A DNA stretch of 5,561 nt from an uncultured Clostridia bacterium (GTDB lineage: Bacteria > Bacillota > Clostridia > Peptostreptococcales > Anaerovoracaceae), in contig CAMNJG010000109.1 in the NCBI GenBank assembly GCA_946541285.1, positions 1-5,561 of the forward strand, given 5' to 3'. Position numbers and translations under genes: made by a program. The notes beneath the pieces are model-generated. The model saw only the letters and a list, made by a program, of their open reading frames with translations, searched no databases and was not told where the DNA came from. Shown here piece by piece: positions 4,213 to 5,561 of the stretch. Each line of letters opens with the position of its first letter. Position 1 is the stretch's first letter.

Positions 4213-5561
4213 ATGGAACTTGAAACGAAAAAAGGGGATGTCCGACTACGGATCCTGATATGGGTGCTGGCACTGCTGCTGATGGTGTGTGTGGTTCCGG
4301 TACAGAATGTTTCCGCGGCCAGCGTTGACAATATGAAATGCAGAGGCGGCGTCGTCATGGACGCGGAGAACGGCAATATTCTGTGGGGAAAAAATGAAGA
4401 CACCTTGCTGGTGCCGGCAAGTATGACAAAACTGATGACGGCGTTTGTCGTCTACGAGGCGATCCAGAACGGGGAGTATACGATGGACAGTGTCGTCCCG
4501 ATTTCCTCGTCGGTCGCGAAATTCAGCAGAAATACGACGTGGACCAATGTCCCTCTCAATACCAGCAGTACATATACAGTGCATCAGCTGATGGAGGCGA
4601 TGATGGTGGAATCCGCATGCGGCGCGGCGAGAGCTCTGGCAGCCTTTACTTCCGGGACGGAATCCGCGTTTATCACCAGGATGAATATCACTGCGGAGAA
4701 GCTGCAGATGAACGCGGTTTACGCGGATGTGTACGGCGGAAGCACTTATAACCGGATCACTCCGAGATCGATGGCGATCCTGGGACGGGCGACTCTGTTA
4801 TATCATCCGGAAATCCTGGAACTGACCAGTGAACCGTCGTTTGAGTTTGAAGGAGCGACTTATTATTCTACCAACCGCTTTATCCGGAAAGTGTACTCCC
4901 TGGAGGATCCGGAAGTCATCGTTGATGGCCTGAAGACCGGAACGACTTCCGCGGCGGGCAGATGTCTCTGCTCGACAGCGACCCGTAATGGCAAGCGTGT
5001 GATCGCGGTCATGATGAAAGAAGCCAATATCAACGACCTGTATACGGACAGCGCCAATGCGCTCTGCTTCGGCCTGGACTACGCAGAAGACTATAATCCG
5101 GCGGATATGCTGGCGCGTTTCAGTGACGTCGATTACACGAAATGGTTCACACCGGCGATTGAGACGATGCTGAATACCGGCCTGATGACCGGCGCGTCCG
5201 AGTTCTACTTCATGCCGGACAATACACTGACCAAAGCCCAGGTGGCGCAGATTCTGTATAACTTCGCTAACCGGCCGTATATGGAAGATGTGTATTCTTA
5301 TGTCGATGTCAATACCGGCTCCTGGTTCGCCCCGGCGATCGCGTGGTGCAAGGTCAATGGCATGACCGTCGATGACGGTTCCGGCAACTTCGGACCGGAT
5401 GACCCGATCAGCAGGGAAGAAATGATCACGATGCTTTATCGTTACCTGCAGACGACCGGTGTCGCCAGCGCTTCCGCTGATCACAACGCGCTGAGTGCTT
5501 ACTCAGACAGTGGCCAGATCGCGGATTACGCGCAGGAATCCCTGAACTGGGCCGTATCCGG
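4213..5561 (+). CDS. SLH-anchored D-alanyl-D-alanine carboxypeptidase (S11), 3' end cut by window
   Basis: The 449 residues in the window read as an exported penicillin-binding carboxypeptidase, which removes the terminal D-Ala from peptidoglycan stem peptides. Residues 1-36 are a signal peptide: basic KKGDVRLR, a hydrophobic run from I14 to V30, and cleavage near VSA-AS. The S11 catalytic domain (about 40-290) carries S70-M-T-K73, with the nucleophilic serine, and K241-T-G243 in DGLKTGTTSAAG. The middle motif, normally S-x-N, reads S134-A-C136. SLH repeats follow: about 300-355 (FSDV...WF...GLMTG...F.PD, with TKAQ at 340-343), about 356-415 (ending SREE at 400-403), and the start of a third from about 424. 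SLH repeats bind cell-wall polymers, so the enzyme probably sits on the outer wall. The reading frame is open at the window edge. The ~2 kb gap before it argues against co-transcription with thrS. The family is clear; activity is less so because of the altered motif. Confidence 0.93.
   Translation, partial: MELETKKGDVRLRILIWVLALLLMVCVVPVQNVSAASVDNMKCRGGVVMDAENGNILWGKNEDTLLVPASMTKLMTAFVVYEAIQNGEYTMDSVVPISSSVAKFSRNTTWTNVPLNTSSTYTVHQLMEAMMVESACGAARALAAFTSGTESAFITRMNITAEKLQMNAVYADVYGGSTYNRITPRSMAILGRATLLYHPEILELTSEPSFEFEGATYYSTNRFIRKVYSLEDPEVIVDGLKTGTTSAAGRCLCSTATRNGKRVIAVMMKEANINDLYTDSANALCFGLDYAEDYNPADMLARFSDVDYTKWFTPAIETMLNTGLMTGASEFYFMPDNTLTKAQVAQILYNFANRPYMEDVYSYVDVNTGSWFAPAIAWCKVNGMTVDDGSGNFGPDDPISREEMITMLYRYLQTTGVASASADHNALSAYSDSGQIADYAQESLNWAVS

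Noticed and set aside
4798..5484. 228-codon minus-strand ORF opposite the carboxypeptidase
   Set aside because: It is an antisense shadow of the SLH and catalytic coding sequence, a common artefact of GC-rich codon thirds.

Overview
The window looks like chromosomal DNA from a mid-GC Firmicutes bacterium, probably of clostridial (Lachnospiraceae-like) or Erysipelotrichaceae-like type. The pointers are a T-box-controlled aminoacyl-tRNA synthetase, strong GGAGG/AAGGAG ribosome binding sites, intrinsic terminators, and a secreted peptidoglycan carboxypeptidase with SLH cell-wall-binding repeats. The exact lineage cannot be fixed from the sequence.

Region 1 (1-467) is a promoter and a long regulatory leader. 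A good sigma-A-type promoter (96-124) starts a leader of about 335 nt. It holds two to three 5' hairpins, then a complete T-box riboswitch (Stem I with an ACC threonine specifier, Stem III, the T-box sequence, an antiterminator and a competing terminator).

Region 2 (468-2237) is thrS, encoding a 589-residue threonyl-tRNA synthetase. It has intact editing, catalytic and anticodon-binding domains but no N-terminal TGS domain. Uncharged tRNA-Thr should let transcription continue past 443 into this gene.

Region 3 (2238-4212) is almost 2 kb without a convincing protein gene, and is the most interesting part. A promoter at 2364-2392 and a strong intrinsic terminator at 3509-3549 delimit a purine-rich transcript of about 1.15 kb. 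It is full of short perfect stems (including C(UUCG)G and GNRA-capped hairpins) and carries three copies of a GGAGG-N5-CCGATG module, each leading into a helix. I read it as a candidate large structured non-coding RNA of unknown class. Two copies give a two-codon ORF (ATG ATT TAG) behind a Shine-Dalgarno-like GGAGG; the third opens a 27-codon ORF. After it come a second structured block ending in another terminator (3692-3766), then helically phased TAAC direct repeats just upstream of a -10 element, which resemble a response-regulator (Pho-box-like) promoter. The last ~390 nt may be the leader of the next gene.

Region 4 (4213-5561, open at the window edge) encodes an exported S11-family D-alanyl-D-alanine carboxypeptidase with C-terminal SLH repeats. 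Its second active-site motif reads S-A-C instead of S-x-N. All supported genes and RNAs are on the + strand; only two weak terminator-like hairpins point the other way.
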